A stretch of 64,000 bases of DNA from Protaetiibacter sp. SSC-01 (GTDB lineage Bacteria; Actinomycetota; Actinomycetes; Actinomycetales; Microbacteriaceae), in assembly GCF_014483895.1 (NCBI RefSeq), contig NZ_CP059987.1:1550001-1614000 (forward strand), read 5' to 3'. Both the position numbers and the translations under genes were made by a program. Below, piece by piece: positions 1-9,923 of the stretch. Position 1 is the stretch's first letter, and every line of letters starts with the position of its first letter. The notes under the pieces were generated by a model. The model was given only the letters and a program-made list of their open reading frames with translations, had not been told where the DNA came from and ran no database searches.

Positions 1-3000
1 GACGGCGCCGATGCCCGACTGGCTCACGAGCTTGACGTGCACGCGCGCCGAGGGGTTGGCGCGCTTGGCGTCGAAGATGAGCTGCTTGAGGTCTTCGATC
101 GAGTAGATGTCGTGGTGCGGCGGCGGCGAGATGAGGCCCACGCCCGGGGTCCCGCCGCGCGTACGCGCGACCCACGGATACACCTTCTGCGGGGGCAGCT
201 GTCCACCCTCGCCCGGCTTCGCGCCCTGCGCCATCTTGATCTGGATGTCGGTCGCGTGCGTCAGGTACATGCTCGTGACGCCGAAGCGACCCGAGGCGAT
301 CTGCTTGATGCGGCTGCGACGCTCGGGGTCGAGCAGGCGCTCGACGTCCTCGCCGCCCTCACCGGTGTTGGAGCGCCCGCCGATGCGGTTCATGGCGATC
401 GCGAGGGTCTCGTGCGCCTCCTGCGAGATGGAGCCGTAACTCATCGCACCCGTGTTGAAGCGCGCGATGATCGAGGAGATCGACTCGACCTCGTCGATCG
501 GCACGGGCGGCCGCTCCCCCGTCTTGATGCGGAAGAGGCCGCGGAGCGTCATGAGGCGCTCGGCCTGCTCGTCGACCGACTTCGTGTACTCGCGGAAGAT
601 GTCGAAGCGCCGGTTGCGCGTCGAGTGCTGCAGCTTGAACACGGTCTCGGGGCTGAAGAGGTGCGGCGGGCCCTCGCGGCGCCACTGGTACTCGCCGCCC
701 GTCTCGAGCCGCTCGTGGGCCTTCTCGCCGGCGTTCTCGGGGTAGGCCGAGGTGTGGCGGGCGAGGTTCTCCTCCGCGATGACGTCGATGCCGACGCCGC
801 CGAGAAGGGTCGTCGTGCCCGTGAAGTACTTGTCGACGAACTCCTGGCTGAGGCCGACCGCCTCGAACGCCTGGGCGCCCGCGTACGAGCCGATGACCGA
901 GATGCCCATCTTGGACATGATCTTGAGCACGCCCTTGCCGAGCCCCTTGATGAGGTTCTTGACGGCCTTCTCGGGCGTGATGCCCTGGATCATGCCGGTC
1001 GCGACGAGCTGCTCGGCGGTCTCCATCGCGAGGTACGGGTTGATCGCCGAGGCGCCGTAGCCGAGCAGGAGCGCGGCGTGGTGCACCTCGCGGGCGTCGC
1101 CCGTCTCGACGATGAGCCCCACGCGCATCCGCGTCTCCTGGCGGATGAGGTGGTGGTGCACCGCGGACAGCATGAGAAGCGACGGGATGGGCGCGAGGTC
1201 CTTGTTGGAGTCGCGGTCGGAGAGCACGAGGAACTGGGCTCCCGCCTCGATCGCCGCGTCGGCCTCCGCGCACAGCTCCTCGAGACGGATCTCCATGGCG
1301 TCGCGCCCCGCGTCGAAGCGGTAAAGGCCTTTGAGCGTGTGCGTGAGGCGCTGTCCGCTCTCCTTGCCGAGGCGCAGGATCTTCGCGAGCTCGTCGTTGT
1401 CGATGACGGGGAAGTCGAGCACGATCTGGCGCGCGTGCTCGGGGGTCGCGTCGAGCAGGTTGCGCTCGGGGCCGAGCCCGAGCTTCATCGACGTGACGAC
1501 CTCCTCGCGGATGGAGTCGAGCGGCGGGTTGGTGACCTGCGCGAACGCCTGCGTGAAGTAGTCGAAGATGAGCCGCGGCCGGTCGGACAGCACCGCGATG
1601 GGCGTGTCGGACCCCATGGCGCCGAGCGGCTCGGCACCGTTCTGCGCCATCGGCGAGATGAGGATGCGCACCTCCTCCTCCGTGTACCCGAAGGTGCGCT
1701 GACGGCGCGTGACGGAGGCGGCGGTGTGGATGACGTGCTCGCGCGGCGGGAGCTCGGCGAGCTCGATGCGGTTCTCCTGCACCCACTGCGCATAGGGGTT
1801 CTCGGCCGCGAGGCTCGTCTTGATCTCGTCGTCCTCGATGATGCGACCCTCGACGGTGTCGATGAGGAACATCTTCCCGGGGCGCAGGCGGCCCTTGCGG
1901 ACGACGCGGTCGGCCGGGAAGTCGAGCACGCCGATCTCGCTCGCGAGCACGACGAGGCCGTCGTCGGTCACGAGGAAGCGGCCGGGGCGGAGACCGTTGC
2001 GGTCGAGCGTCGCGCCGACGAGCGACCCGTCGGTGAAGACGAGGGCGGCGGGGCCGTCCCACGGCTCCATGAGCGCCGAGTGGTAGTCGTAGAACGCGCG
2101 GCGGGCGGGGTCCATGTCGACCTGGTTCTCCCAGGCCTCCGGCACCATCATCATGATCGCGTGCGGGAGGCTCCGGCCCCCGAGCGTGAGCAGCTCGACG
2201 ACCTCGTCGAACGAGGCGGAGTCGCTCGCGCCCTCCGAGACGATCGGGAACAGCGGGCGCAGGTCGCCGAGGTCGTCGGAGCGGAGCTGGCTCTGGCGCG
2301 CGCGCATCCAGTTGCGGTTGCCCTGCACGGTGTTGATCTCGCCGTTGTGGGCGATCATGCGGAACGGCTGCGCGAGCGGCCACGACGGGAACGTGTTCGT
2401 CGAGTAGCGCGAGTGCACGAGCGCGAGCTTCGTGGCGAACCGCTCGTCCGACAGGTCGGGGTAGAACGGCTCGAGCTGGAGCGTCGTGACCATGCCCTTG
2501 TAGACGAGCGTGCGGCTCGACAGCGACGGGAAGTACGACCCGAGCTCACGCTCGGCGCGCTTGCGCAGGCGGAACGTCTGGCGGTCGAGCACGATGCCCG
2601 AGACCGGCTTTCCGGACGCGTCGCTGCGCTCGGATGCCACGAACAGCTGCTCGAAGGCCGGTGCGGCGTCGCGCGCGAGGGTTCCGAGGTGCTCGGGGTC
2701 GGTCGGCACCTCGCGCCAGCCGAGCACCCGCAAGCCCTCCTCGACCGCGATGCGGCCGATGGCATCCTTCTCGGCCGCCCGGGCCTCGTCGTCGAGCGGC
2801 AGGAACGCCATGCCGACCGCGTACTGGCCGACGGGCGGCAGCTCGAAGTCGACGACCGCGCGCAGGAACGCGTCGGGGATCTGCGTGATGATGCCCGCGC
2901 CGTCGCCGGTGCCCGCATCCGAGCCGACGGCTCCGCGGTGCTCGAGGTGGCGGAGCGCGTCGAGCGCGTTCGTGACGATGTCGTGGCCCGCGGTGCCGCG

Positions 3001-3138
3001 CAGGGTCGCGACCATCGCGAGACCGCACGCGTCCTTCTCGAGGCGAGGGTTGTACATGCCCTGCGCGCGGGGAACAGCGCTGAAGCGCGCGAAGGCGTCC
3101 GGCCGGCCGGGTACGGGCGTCGTCTCGGGGAGCGCCAT
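1..3138 (-). CDS. gltB: Glutamate synthase (NADPH) large subunit, 3' part missing
   Basis: Large subunit of GOGAT, which makes two glutamates from glutamine and 2-oxoglutarate in the cytoplasm. The first 1046 codons are in the window; family members are about 1500 residues, so the C-terminal part of the synthase domain and the GXGXG helix lie beyond base 1. The start ATG (3136-3138) is followed by a short propeptide, then the KDACGL motif with Cys38. By family knowledge this Cys becomes the N-terminal nucleophile of the class II glutaminase domain after cleavage. The last visible residues, [16 protein letters not shown], belong to the FMN-binding barrel. A GTGAGGA Shine-Dalgarno-like stretch lies about 7 bases before the start. 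It lies downstream of lgt after a 112-bp gap. The small subunit gltD is not in the window. Confidence 0.95.
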   Translation of the reverse strand, partial: MALPETTPVPGRPDAFARFSAVPRAQGMYNPRLEKDACGLAMVATLRGTAGHDIVTNALDALRHLEHRGAVGSDAGTGDGAGIITQIPDAFLRAVVDFELPPVGQYAVGMAFLPLDDEARAAEKDAIGRIAVEEGLRVLGWREVPTDPEHLGTLARDAAPAFEQLFVASERSDASGKPVSGIVLDRQTFRLRKRAERELGSYFPSLSSRTLVYKGMVTTLQLEPFYPDLSDERFATKLALVHSRYSTNTFPSWPLAQPFRMIAHNGEINTVQGNRNWMRARQSQLRSDDLGDLRPLFPIVSEGASDSASFDEVVELLTLGGRSLPHAIMMMVPEAWENQVDMDPARRAFYDYHSALMEPWDGPAALVFTDGSLVGATLDRNGLRPGRFLVTDDGLVVLASEIGVLDFPADRVVRKGRLRPGKMFLIDTVEGRIIEDDEIKTSLAAENPYAQWVQENRIELAELPPREHVIHTAASVTRRQRTFGYTEEEVRILISPMAQNGAEPLGAMGSDTPIAVLSDRPRLIFDYFTQAFAQVTNPPLDSIREEVVTSMKLGLGPERNLLDATPEHARQIVLDFPVIDNDELAKILRLGKESGQRLTHTLKGLYRFDAGRDAMEIRLEELCAEADAAIEAGAQFLVLSDRDSNKDLAPIPSLLMLSAVHHHLIRQETRMRVGLIVETGDAREVHHAALLLGYGASAINPYLAMETAEQLVATGMIQGITPEKAVKNLIKGLGKGVLKIMSKMGISVIGSYAGAQAFEAVGLSQEFVDKYFTGTTTLLGGVGIDVIAEENLARHTSAYPENAGEKAHERLETGGEYQWRREGPPHLFSPETVFKLQHSTRNRRFDIFREYTKSVDEQAERLMTLRGLFRIKTGERPPVPIDEVESISSIIARFNTGAMSYGSISQEAHETLAIAMNRIGGRSNTGEGGEDVERLLDPERRSRIKQIASGRFGVTSMYLTHATDIQIKMAQGAKPGEGGQLPPQKVYPWVARTRGGTPGVGLISPPPHHDIYSIEDLKQLIFDAKRANPSARVHVKLVSQSGIGAV

Positions 3139-3200
3139 GGATACCGTCCTCACGTGATTGCGGGAAGTGGGACGACGATGGCCCAACTGAGAGAGGGGTG

Positions 3201-3225
3201 ACCGGATCCGTCGGGACGGGCCGGT
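3201..3225 (-). terminator. Weak hairpin between lgt and gltB
   Basis: Inverted repeat with arms ACCGG/CCGGT and an inner CCGT/ACGG stem around a 4-base loop, in the 112-bp gap between the lgt stop and the gltB start. There is no T-tract. It could end lgt transcripts or shape the gltB leader; only the pairing is seen. Confidence 0.3.
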
Positions 3226-3250
3226 TCGTCAGCGAGGTGTGTGCGGAACG

Positions 3251-4333
3251 TCAGCTTGATCGGGTCGAACCGCTTGTGGCGGCAGCTTCGGTGAGCTCCG
3301 CGGCGCCATCGCCCGGCTCGTCATCATCCGAATCCGAATAGGTGTCCTCGGAGTCTACCCCAGAGGCGCCCCCAGGTCGGCGACCGCGCTGGTAGACGTC
3401 CGGTTCGACGCCCGGGTGACGGCGAGTCTGCACCGCGATGATGAGGAGTCCGACGACGATCGCGGCCAGTGCGGCCCACACGTTCGAGCGGATGCCGAGG
3501 AACGTCTCGCTCGGGTCGAGGCGGATCGACTCGAACCACGTGCGACCGACGCCGTACCAGATGAGGTACAGGCCGAGCACCTTGCCCCACTGCCAGAACG
3601 GCTTGCGCGTGAACTGCGGGATGAGCTTGCCCGCGACGCGCGTGATGCGCTCGGTGACGAGGATGATGAGCGCGAAGCCCGCGAGGTTCCACAGGATCTC
3701 GTAGAGGAAGGTCGGGTGGAACAGCACGTCGTCGGGGAGCCCCTCGGGGATCGCCGAGTTCGGGCGGGTGATCTCGAGGCCCCACGGGAGGTCGGTGGGG
3801 AGGCCGAAGAGCTCCTGGTTGAACCAGTTGCCGAGGCGACCGAACGCCTGCGCGACGAGCAGGCCCGGTGCGATCGCATCCGCGACGCTCCAGAAGCGCA
3901 GGCCCGTGAGCTTGCAGCCGATCGCGACGCCGATCGCGCCGCCGATGAGCGAGCCGAAGATCGCGCCGCCGCCCTCCCAGATGGCCCAGATGCTGCCGGG
4001 CTGGAAGGGGTTCCAGGGGTTGTCGTTGCCGGGTCCGAAGTAGTCGCCCAGGTGGGTGGCCACGTGGTACAGGCGCGCGCCGACGATGCCGAGCACGACG
4101 GCCCAGATGCCCACGTCGACGATGATCCACGGCTCGGCGCCGCGCGCCGTGAGGCGGAGGTTCGCGATGACGACCGCCGCGAAGATGCCGACGATGATCA
4201 CGAGCGCGTACGTCGTGATCCGGAGGTTCCAGTCGGCGGGCAGGAACGGCAGGATGGCGCGCAGCCAGTCGCCGAGCGGAAGGTACTTCCACTCTTCCGG
4301 CGGGCTCGGGATGCTCAAGGGCGCTGCGATCAC
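3251..4333 (-). CDS. lgt: Prolipoprotein diacylglyceryl transferase
   Basis: Membrane enzyme that moves diacylglycerol from phosphatidylglycerol to the lipobox cysteine of prolipoproteins. The 360-residue protein has about seven hydrophobic segments. The Lgt signature is readable at about 165-172 (GRLGNWFN), with GARLYH near 85-90 and HPTFLYE further on. The C-terminus is a hydrophilic, acidic and Ser-rich tail. The frame is open further upstream into trpA, but I chose GTG at 4333: a TAGACT -10 box ends exactly 7 bases before it, which suits a leaderless mRNA, and the family region begins there. It follows trpA by 10 bases, the usual actinobacterial order. Confidence 0.93.
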   Translation of the reverse strand: MIAAPLSIPSPPEEWKYLPLGDWLRAILPFLPADWNLRITTYALVIIVGIFAAVVIANLRLTARGAEPWIIVDVGIWAVVLGIVGARLYHVATHLGDYFGPGNDNPWNPFQPGSIWAIWEGGGAIFGSLIGGAIGVAIGCKLTGLRFWSVADAIAPGLLVAQAFGRLGNWFNQELFGLPTDLPWGLEITRPNSAIPEGLPDDVLFHPTFLYEILWNLAGFALIILVTERITRVAGKLIPQFTRKPFWQWGKVLGLYLIWYGVGRTWFESIRLDPSETFLGIRSNVWAALAAIVVGLLIIAVQTRRHPGVEPDVYQRGRRPGGASGVDSEDTYSDSDDDEPGDGAAELTEAAATSGSTRSS

Positions 4334-4340
4334 GTTCGCG

Positions 4341-4346
4341 AGTCTA
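4341..4346 (-). promoter_or_regulatory. -10 box TAGACT for leaderless lgt mRNA
   Basis: TAGACT followed by 7 bases and the GTG start of lgt. Its first three bases are also the TAG stop codon of trpA. No Shine-Dalgarno sequence is visible before this GTG. A promoter is inferred from position and TAnnnT form only; no clear -35 was seen. Confidence 0.55.
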
Positions 4347-5120
4347 CTTTCCGTGAGAGAGGGCGGATGCCAGGCGGGCGACGCCCGCGACACCGTCCTC
4401 GGCCAGGGCGCTGACGAGTGCGGAGCCGACGATCGCGCCGTCGGCGTAGCCGAGCACCTCGCTCACCTGCTCGGGGGTCGAGATGCCGATGCCGACGCAC
4501 GCGGCGATCGTCTCGGGGCCCGTGGCTCCCGCCGCGCGCAGGCGGGCCACGAGGTCGCGGGCCTTCGCGTCGACGTCGGCGCGAGCACCCGTGATGCCCA
4601 TCGTCGACACGGCGTACACGAAGCCGCGGCTCGCGGCGACGGTCTCGGCGAGGCGCGCATCCGTCGACGACGGGGCGGCGAGGAACACGCGGTCGAGGCC
4701 CGCGCGGTCGCTCTCGGCGATCCACTCCTCGGCGGAGTCGGGGGTGATGTCCGGCGTGATGAGACCCGCTCCCCCGGCGTCGCGCAGAGCGTCGGCGAAA
4801 CGGCTGACGCCGTACTGCACGACGGGGTTCCAGTACGTCATGACGAGCACGGGCGCGTCGACGCGCGCGCGCACGGCCTCGACGGCCGTGAACACGTCGC
4901 GCACGCGGAAGCCGGCCTGGAGGGCCGCCTGCGTCGCCTTCTGGATCGCGAGACCGTCCATGACGGGGTCGCTGTAGGGAAGGCCGAGCTCGAGGGCGTC
5001 GACGCCGTTCTCGACGAGGGCGACGGCCGCATCGACGCTCGTCTGCAGGTCGGGGAAGCCGACGGGCAGGTAGCCGATGAGCGCGCCGCGGCCCGTGATG
5101 GCCTGCGCGACACCGCTCAC
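4344..5120 (-). CDS. trpA: Tryptophan synthase alpha subunit
   Basis: Cleaves indole-3-glycerol phosphate to indole and glyceraldehyde 3-phosphate; indole passes to TrpB through the alpha2beta2 channel. It has 258 residues, the family length. The catalytic pair is visible: Glu44 in [11 protein letters not shown] and Asp55 in PVMDG, spaced as Glu49/Asp60 of the enterobacterial enzyme. The start is GTG at 5118-5120, overlapping the trpB stop (GTGA), so translation is probably coupled. The open frame upstream of this is only a shadow of trpB. The trpA stop TAG is reused in the lgt -10 box. Confidence 0.96.
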   Translation of the reverse strand: MSGVAQAITGRGALIGYLPVGFPDLQTSVDAAVALVENGVDALELGLPYSDPVMDGLAIQKATQAALQAGFRVRDVFTAVEAVRARVDAPVLVMTYWNPVVQYGVSRFADALRDAGGAGLITPDITPDSAEEWIAESDRAGLDRVFLAAPSSTDARLAETVAASRGFVYAVSTMGITGARADVDAKARDLVARLRAAGATGPETIAACVGIGISTPEQVSEVLGYADGAIVGSALVSALAEDGVAGVARLASALSHGK

Positions 5121-6346
5121 GACTGCACCGCCCCGTCGTCGAAGAGGTCGAACCAGCGCCCGGCGGTCGCGACGTCTTTGTCTCCGCGACCCGAGAGGTT
5201 CACGAGGATGACGGCGTCGGGGCCGAGCTCGCGCCCGAGGCGCAGCGCGCCCGCGAGAGCGTGCGCCGACTCGATCGCCGGGATGATGCCCTCCGTGCGG
5301 CTCAGGAGACGCAGCGCCTCCATGGCCTCGGTGTCGGTCGCCGGGAGGTAGCTCGCGCGGCCGATATCGGCGAGGTACGCGTGCTCGGGACCGACGCCCG
5401 GGTAGTCGAGGCCGGCCGAGATCGAGTGCGACTCGATCGTCTGGCCGTCCTCGTCCTGCAGCAGGTAGCTGCGCGCGCCGTGCAGCACACCGGGGCGACC
5501 GCGCTCGATCGACGCCGCGTGCTTCTCCGTGTCGACACCGTCGCCCGCCGCCTCGATGCCGTAGAGCGCGACGCCCTCGTCGTCGAGGAACGCGTCGAAG
5601 ATGCCGATCGCGTTCGAGCCGCCGCCGACGCACGCGACCACGGCATCCGGGAGACGCCCGATGGTCTCGAGCAGCTGCTCGCGGGCCTCCTCGCCGATGA
5701 CGGCCTGGAAGTCGCGCACCATCGCGGGGAACGGATGAGGGCCCGCCGCCGTGCCGAAGATGTAGTTGGTGGTCTCGACGCTCGTGACCCACTCGCGGTA
5801 CGCCTCGTTGATGGCGTCCTTGAGGGTGCGCGAGCCCGTCGTGACCGAGACGACCTCGGCGCCGAGCAGCCGCATGCGCGCGACGTTGAGCGCCTGGCGC
5901 TGCGTGTCGACCTCACCCATGTAGATCGTGCACTCGAGGCCGAAGAGCGCGGCCGCGGTCGCCGTCGCGACGCCGTGCTGGCCCGCGCCCGTCTCGGCGA
6001 TGACGCGCGTCTTGCCGATGCGTCGCGTCAGGAGCGCCTGGCCGAGAACGTTGTTGATCTTGTGGCTGCCCGTGTGGTTGAGGTCCTCGCGCTTGAGGAA
6101 GACCCGCGCGCCGCCCGCGTGCTCGGCGAAGCGCGGCACCTCTGTGATGATCGACGGCCGGCCGGTGTAGCTGCGGTGCAGCTCGGTCAGCTCCGCCTGG
6201 AACGCGGGGTCGGCCTTCGCCTCGTCGTACGCAGCGGCGAGCTCGTCGATCGCGGCGATGAGCGACTCGGGCATGTAGCGCCCGCCGTATTCGCCGAAGA
6301 ACGGGCCGGGCAGCCGGCGCAGGCTCTCGCGGATGCTCTCGCTCAT
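5117..6346 (-). CDS. trpB: Tryptophan synthase beta subunit
   Basis: PLP enzyme that joins indole and serine to tryptophan. It has 409 residues. The N-terminal region [16 protein letters not shown] is typical. The PLP Schiff-base lysine is Lys96 in [14 protein letters not shown], and the phosphate loop GGGSNAIG is present. It is therefore a TrpB1-type partner of TrpA. The start ATG overlaps the trpC stop (ATGA), and the stop overlaps trpA. Confidence 0.97.
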   Translation of the reverse strand: MSESIRESLRRLPGPFFGEYGGRYMPESLIAAIDELAAAYDEAKADPAFQAELTELHRSYTGRPSIITEVPRFAEHAGGARVFLKREDLNHTGSHKINNVLGQALLTRRIGKTRVIAETGAGQHGVATATAAALFGLECTIYMGEVDTQRQALNVARMRLLGAEVVSVTTGSRTLKDAINEAYREWVTSVETTNYIFGTAAGPHPFPAMVRDFQAVIGEEAREQLLETIGRLPDAVVACVGGGSNAIGIFDAFLDDEGVALYGIEAAGDGVDTEKHAASIERGRPGVLHGARSYLLQDEDGQTIESHSISAGLDYPGVGPEHAYLADIGRASYLPATDTEAMEALRLLSRTEGIIPAIESAHALAGALRLGRELGPDAVILVNLSGRGDKDVATAGRWFDLFDDGAVQS

Positions 6347-7119
6347 CCTGCCGCCAGGAAGCTCTCGAGGGTCGACACGGGGTCCTCTCCTGTCACGAGC
6401 GCCTCGCCGATGAGCACGACGTCGGCGCCCGCCTCGCGGTAGTGGGCGACGTCGGCGGGCGAGGTGACCGCGGACTCGGCGATGCGGATGACGCCCGCCG
6501 GGATCGACGACGCGAGCGACCCGAAGAGGTCGCGGTCGAGCTGGAAGGTCGACAGGTCGCGCGCATTGACGCCGACGACCTGCGCGCCGATCTCGAGCGC
6601 ACGATCGACCTCCTCGGCGCTGTGCGTCTCGACGAGCGCGGTCATGCCGAGCTGGCCGATGAGCGTGTGCAGCTCGGCGAGCACGCTCTGCTCGAGCGCG
6701 GCGACGATGAGCAGCACGAGGTCGGCGCCCGCGGCGCGCGCCTCGAACACCTGGTACGGCTCGGCGATGAAGTCCTTGCGCAGCACGGGGATGTCGACCG
6801 CCGCGCGCACATCGCGCAGGTCGGCGAGGGAACCGCCGAAGCGACGCTGCTCGGTGAGCACGCTGATCGCGCTCGCTCCCCCGGTCTGGTACGAGACGGC
6901 GAGCCCCGCGGGATCGCGGATCTCCGCGAGGGCGCCGCGGGACGGGCTCGCGCGCTTCACCTCGGCGATGATCTTCACGCGCTCGGCGGGCGCGAGCGCC
7001 GCGAGGGCGTCACGCGGCGCGGGCGCGGCGAGCGCATCCGCTTCGACGTCGGCGAGGCTGCGCGCAGCGCGACGATCCGAGGCGTCGGCGAGAGCCCCGG
7101 CGACGAGATCCGAGAGCAC
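6343..7119 (-). CDS. trpC: Indole-3-glycerol phosphate synthase
   Basis: TIM-barrel enzyme that closes the indole ring from carboxyphenylamino-deoxyribulose phosphate. It is a stand-alone 258-residue TrpC with no TrpF fused. Catalytic Glu53 and Lys55 sit in [13 protein letters not shown], and [20 protein letters not shown] and IAESAV complete the family pattern. The start is GTG at 7117-7119, one base after the stop of the upstream small membrane gene. No trpF is in the window. That fits actinobacteria, where the HisA homologue PriA usually serves both pathways; this is family knowledge, since hisA is not seen here. Confidence 0.96.
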   Translation of the reverse strand: MLSDLVAGALADASDRRAARSLADVEADALAAPAPRDALAALAPAERVKIIAEVKRASPSRGALAEIRDPAGLAVSYQTGGASAISVLTEQRRFGGSLADLRDVRAAVDIPVLRKDFIAEPYQVFEARAAGADLVLLIVAALEQSVLAELHTLIGQLGMTALVETHSAEEVDRALEIGAQVVGVNARDLSTFQLDRDLFGSLASSIPAGVIRIAESAVTSPADVAHYREAGADVVLIGEALVTGEDPVSTLESFLAAG

Positions 7120-7120
7120 G

Positions 7121-7351
7121 CTAGTCGTGCGCCTTCGCGACGTACTTGGGGCCCTTGACGCCGTAGCCGAGCTTCGACATCACGACACCGACGATGACGC
7201 CCACGACGAGCAGGCCCGCCGAGGCCCACACGAGGGCGGGCATCTCGAGCCAAAAGAAGACCGTGCCGGCGGCGAACGCGACGAGCATGATGGTCACCGC
7301 GACCCAGGCGGCGGGCGAGTTGCCGTGTCCGGGATCGTGCGTGTCGCTCAC
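7121..7351 (-). CDS. HGxxPAAW-type small membrane protein of the trp cluster
   Basis: 76 residues with a short polar N-terminus holding HGNSPAAW (residues 9-16), then two hydrophobic helices (about 16-34 and 41-59) and a basic C-terminal tail. This matches the actinobacterial HGxxPAAW family, found next to tryptophan genes, whose function is unknown to me. The start is GTG at 7351 with AAGGAG about 8 bases upstream. It is tightly packed with trpC (one base between them), so it is expressed with trpCBA. A role in tryptophan uptake or enzyme anchoring is only a guess from context. Confidence 0.85.
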   Translation of the reverse strand: MSDTHDPGHGNSPAAWVAVTIMLVAFAAGTVFFWLEMPALVWASAGLLVVGVIVGVVMSKLGYGVKGPKYVAKAHD

Positions 7352-7377
7352 AGGTGGATCTCCTTCTCGAGTGCGTA

Positions 7378-7414
7378 CGGGCGTCTCGCCCGCGGGAAGC
7401 CCGGTTCTCCGGGC
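7378..7414 (-). promoter_or_regulatory. Two tandem hairpins in the leader before HGxxPAAW-trpCBA
   Basis: Between the TAGACT box and the HGxxPAAW start are two short hairpins, GCCCGG-ttct-CCGGGC (7399-7414) and ACGGGCG-tct-CGCCCG (7378-7391). They could terminate the upstream transcript or attenuate trpCBA. I found no tryptophan codons in this leader, so a classical Trp leader peptide is not supported. Confidence 0.4.
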
Positions 7415-7420
7415 CTCGTC

Positions 7421-7426
7421 AGTCTA
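7421..7426 (-). promoter_or_regulatory. -10 box TAGACT upstream of HGxxPAAW-trpCBA
   Basis: TAGACT, whose TAG is also the stop codon of the upstream Trp-associated membrane protein gene. It would give a leader of about 60 bases. This suggests that trpCBA has its own promoter apart from trpE. Inference from sequence form only. Confidence 0.4.
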
Positions 7427-8023
7427 GCGGGAGGGCGCGGTGGGGTCGTCGCCCTCGCTCAGCGCGTCCCACTCCGCGACGGGGTCGGATGCGGCGCTCT
7501 CGGCGGGCTCGATGCGCGTGCGGGAGTACTTGCGGCCGGAGACCGGCCAGCGCCGGGCCGTGACCGCGACGAACGCGCCCGTGATCGCGATGAGGATGCC
7601 GAAGACGATCGCCGTGCCGGGCCAGACGGACACCGCCACGCCGGACACGAGTCCGGCCACTGAGTCGCTCCCCGCGACGCCCGTGACATCCGTGACGGCG
7701 GATGCGGACGCCTGGACGGGATCGCCGAGGCTCACGATCGTGACGGCAACGACTGAGGCCCCGACGAGCGCCTCGAGCACGCCGAAGACCGTCCGCAGCA
7801 CGGGTCCCGCGAGAGCGAGCGCCGCGACGATCGCGAGCACGGTGAGCGCGAGCGGTGCGAGCGCGGACGCGGCGACGTCCCCGCGTACCTCGAGCGGCGC
7901 GGGGTCGCCGCTCGAGGCGACGAGCGTCAGCGTGAACCACGGCTGCGACCAGGCGAGGAACACGAGCCCCGCGAGGAGGGCGGTGCCGCCGAGAAGGGCG
8001 CCCCGCAGCCGGGAGGGGCTCAC
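7424..8023 (-). CDS. Trp-biosynthesis-associated membrane protein
   Basis: 199 residues with four hydrophobic segments: a first near residues 8-26, two in the middle (about 50-95), and one near 135-160. A polar acidic tail follows a basic RRWPVSGRKYSRTR stretch. The family (Trp_oprn_chp, TIGR02234-like) is tied by position to actinobacterial trp operons; its biochemical role is not known to me. It starts at GTG 8021-8023, overlapping the trpE stop (GTGA), so it is translationally coupled to trpE. The long frame that continues upstream is a trpE shadow. Confidence 0.8.
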   Translation of the reverse strand: MSPSRLRGALLGGTALLAGLVFLAWSQPWFTLTLVASSGDPAPLEVRGDVAASALAPLALTVLAIVAALALAGPVLRTVFGVLEALVGASVVAVTIVSLGDPVQASASAVTDVTGVAGSDSVAGLVSGVAVSVWPGTAIVFGILIAITGAFVAVTARRWPVSGRKYSRTRIEPAESAASDPVAEWDALSEGDDPTAPSR

Positions 8024-9558
8024 GACTCCTCGATCCGCCGCATCGCGTTGGCGACCGCGACCGCGCGGAGCGGCGCGGCCGCCTTGTTGACCGCCTCGTG
8101 GTGCTCGGATGCGGGGTCCGAGTCCGCCACGAGACCCGCTCCCGCCTGCACGTACGCCGTGTCGCCCACGAGCGTCGCGGTGCGGATCGCGATCGCGAGG
8201 TCGGCATCGCCCGCGAGGTCGAAGTAGCCCACGACACCGCCGTAGAGGCCACGCTGAGCCACCTCGAGCTCGTCGATGATCTCGAGTGCACGGGGCTTGG
8301 GCGCGCCCGAGAGCGTGCCGGCGGGGAACGTCGCGCGGAAGACGTCGACCGCGCTCGCCTCGGGCCGCAGGTCGCCCTCGACGCTCGAGACGAGGTGCAT
8401 GATGTGGCTGAAACGCTCGACCTGCATGAACTCGGTGACCTCGACGGTGCCCGCGCGGCACACGCGCGAGAGGTCGTTGCGCGCGAGGTCGACGAGCATG
8501 AGGTGCTCCGCCTGCTCCTTGGGGTCGGCGAGCAGCTCGTCGGCCAGCTCGAGGTCGCGCTCGGGCGTCTCGCCGCGCGGACGCGATCCCGCGATGGGGT
8601 GCGTGAACACACGACCGCGCTGCACCTTGACGAGGGCCTCGGGCGAGCTGCCGACGATCGAGTACGGCTCGCCCTCGGGCGTCTCGAGCGCGAGCAGGTA
8701 CATGTAGGGGCTCGGATTGAGCACGCGCAGCACGCGGTAGACCTCGAGCGGCGTCGCAGACAGCTCGTGGTCGAAGCGCTGCGAGATGACGACCTGGAAG
8801 ACGTCGCCGTCGCGCACGAACTCCTTCGCACGCACGACCGAGGCCTCGAAGGCCGCGCGCTCGATGCGGTGCCGCGCATGCGGGGCCACCGCGAGGTCCA
8901 CCTCGGCGAGCTGCGCGGGCGAGGGCTGGGCGAGAGCCGCCTGGAGCGCGTCGAGACGTTCCTGCGCGGCCGCCCAGGCGGCATCCGGATCCTCGGTGCC
9001 GTCGTTGAGCACGGCCGCGATGAGCGTCGCGGTGCCCGTGCGGTGGTCGAGCGCGACGAGCTCGGAGACGAACGCGAGCGCCTGGCCGGGGATCGGCACC
9101 TCGGCGGGCGGGATCTCGGGGAGGTGCTCCAGCTGGCGCACCGCCTCCCAGCCGATGAAGCCCACGAGGCCGCCCGTGAGGGGCGGATGCCCGTCCTGCT
9201 GGGGCGTGCGCCAGTTGGCGTAGAGCGCGTCGACGGCAGCGAGCGGGCTCGTCGGCACCTCGCCCGCGAAGGCGCGTGCGGCATCCAGCCCGTAGTCGAT
9301 CCACACGGCTCGGTCGCCGTCGGCGTCGCGACGTTGCGTGAGCACGCCGAGCGAGCCCGCGCCGACGAACGACCAGCGCGACCAGATGCCGCCCTGCTCC
9401 GCCGACTCGAGCAGGAAGGTGCCCGGGCGGTCGGCGGCGACCTTGCGGTACACGCCGACGGGCGTCTCGCCGTCGGCGAAGAGCTCCCGCAGCACGGGCA
9501 CGACGCGGTGACCGGCGGCGATGGCGGCGTCGAACTCGGCTCGAGCGGTGGTGGTCAC
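8020..9558 (-). CDS. trpE: Anthranilate synthase component I
   Basis: Converts chorismate to anthranilate, using ammonia from a TrpG glutaminase that is not in this window. It has 512 residues. The chorismate-binding core shows [56 protein letters not shown] and GGVVGYFD. The start is GTG 9556-9558, overlapping the hisI stop (GTGA); the open frame extends further but the family begins at [12 protein letters not shown]. As usual in this group, it follows hisF-hisI and is followed by the Trp-associated membrane protein. Confidence 0.96.
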   Translation of the reverse strand: MTTTARAEFDAAIAAGHRVVPVLRELFADGETPVGVYRKVAADRPGTFLLESAEQGGIWSRWSFVGAGSLGVLTQRRDADGDRAVWIDYGLDAARAFAGEVPTSPLAAVDALYANWRTPQQDGHPPLTGGLVGFIGWEAVRQLEHLPEIPPAEVPIPGQALAFVSELVALDHRTGTATLIAAVLNDGTEDPDAAWAAAQERLDALQAALAQPSPAQLAEVDLAVAPHARHRIERAAFEASVVRAKEFVRDGDVFQVVISQRFDHELSATPLEVYRVLRVLNPSPYMYLLALETPEGEPYSIVGSSPEALVKVQRGRVFTHPIAGSRPRGETPERDLELADELLADPKEQAEHLMLVDLARNDLSRVCRAGTVEVTEFMQVERFSHIMHLVSSVEGDLRPEASAVDVFRATFPAGTLSGAPKPRALEIIDELEVAQRGLYGGVVGYFDLAGDADLAIAIRTATLVGDTAYVQAGAGLVADSDPASEHHEAVNKAAAPLRAVAVANAMRRIEES

Positions 9559-9923
9559 GCGGTGGCCTCCGAGGGGTCTCCGATCGCGGGATCGAGGGGG
9601 TCGACGTCGAAGCAGCTGTGCGAGCCCGTGTGACACGCGGGTCCGAGCTGCTCGACCTGGACGAGCAGCGTATCGCCATCGCAGTCGAGCGCGGCGCCCT
9701 TCACGTACTGGCGGTGGCCGCTCGTGTCGCCCTTGCGCCAGTACTCCTGACGGCTGCGCGACCAGAACGTCACGCGGCCCTCGGAGAGCGTGCGGCGCAG
9801 CGCCTCGGCGTCCATGTAGCCGAGCATGAGCACGCGGCCCGTGTCGTGCTGCTGGATGACGGCGGGCAGCAGCCCGTTCGCGTCGAAGCGCGCACGCTCC
9901 ACGACCTCGTCGACGGTGCTCAT
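9555..9923 (-). CDS. hisI: Phosphoribosyl-AMP cyclohydrolase
   Basis: Third step of histidine synthesis: opens the adenine ring of PR-AMP. It is a stand-alone 122-residue protein; HisE is encoded separately at 11566. The metal ligands are visible: Asp80, Asp82 and Asp84 in DCDGDT, and the zinc cysteines Cys81, Cys97 and Cys104 ([12 protein letters not shown]). The ATG at 9921-9923 overlaps the hisF stop (ATGA), and the stop overlaps trpE. Confidence 0.96.
   Translation of the reverse strand: MSTVDEVVERARFDANGLLPAVIQQHDTGRVLMLGYMDAEALRRTLSEGRVTFWSRSRQEYWRKGDTSGHRQYVKGAALDCDGDTLLVQVEQLGPACHTGSHSCFDVDPLDPAIGDPSEATA

Noticed and set aside
37-3201. Very long plus-strand open frame opposite gltB, and similar plus-strand frames opposite carB, alaS, rsh and secD
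   Set aside because: Typical antisense shadows in GC-rich genes: Arg/Ala/Asp/Val-rich, no recognisable domain, while the minus strand encodes clear conserved proteins.
7360-7423. Tryptophan attenuator with a leader peptide before trpC
   Set aside because: Two hairpins are present, but no run of Trp codons or short ORF with a ribosome site was found between the -10 box and the HGxxPAAW gene.
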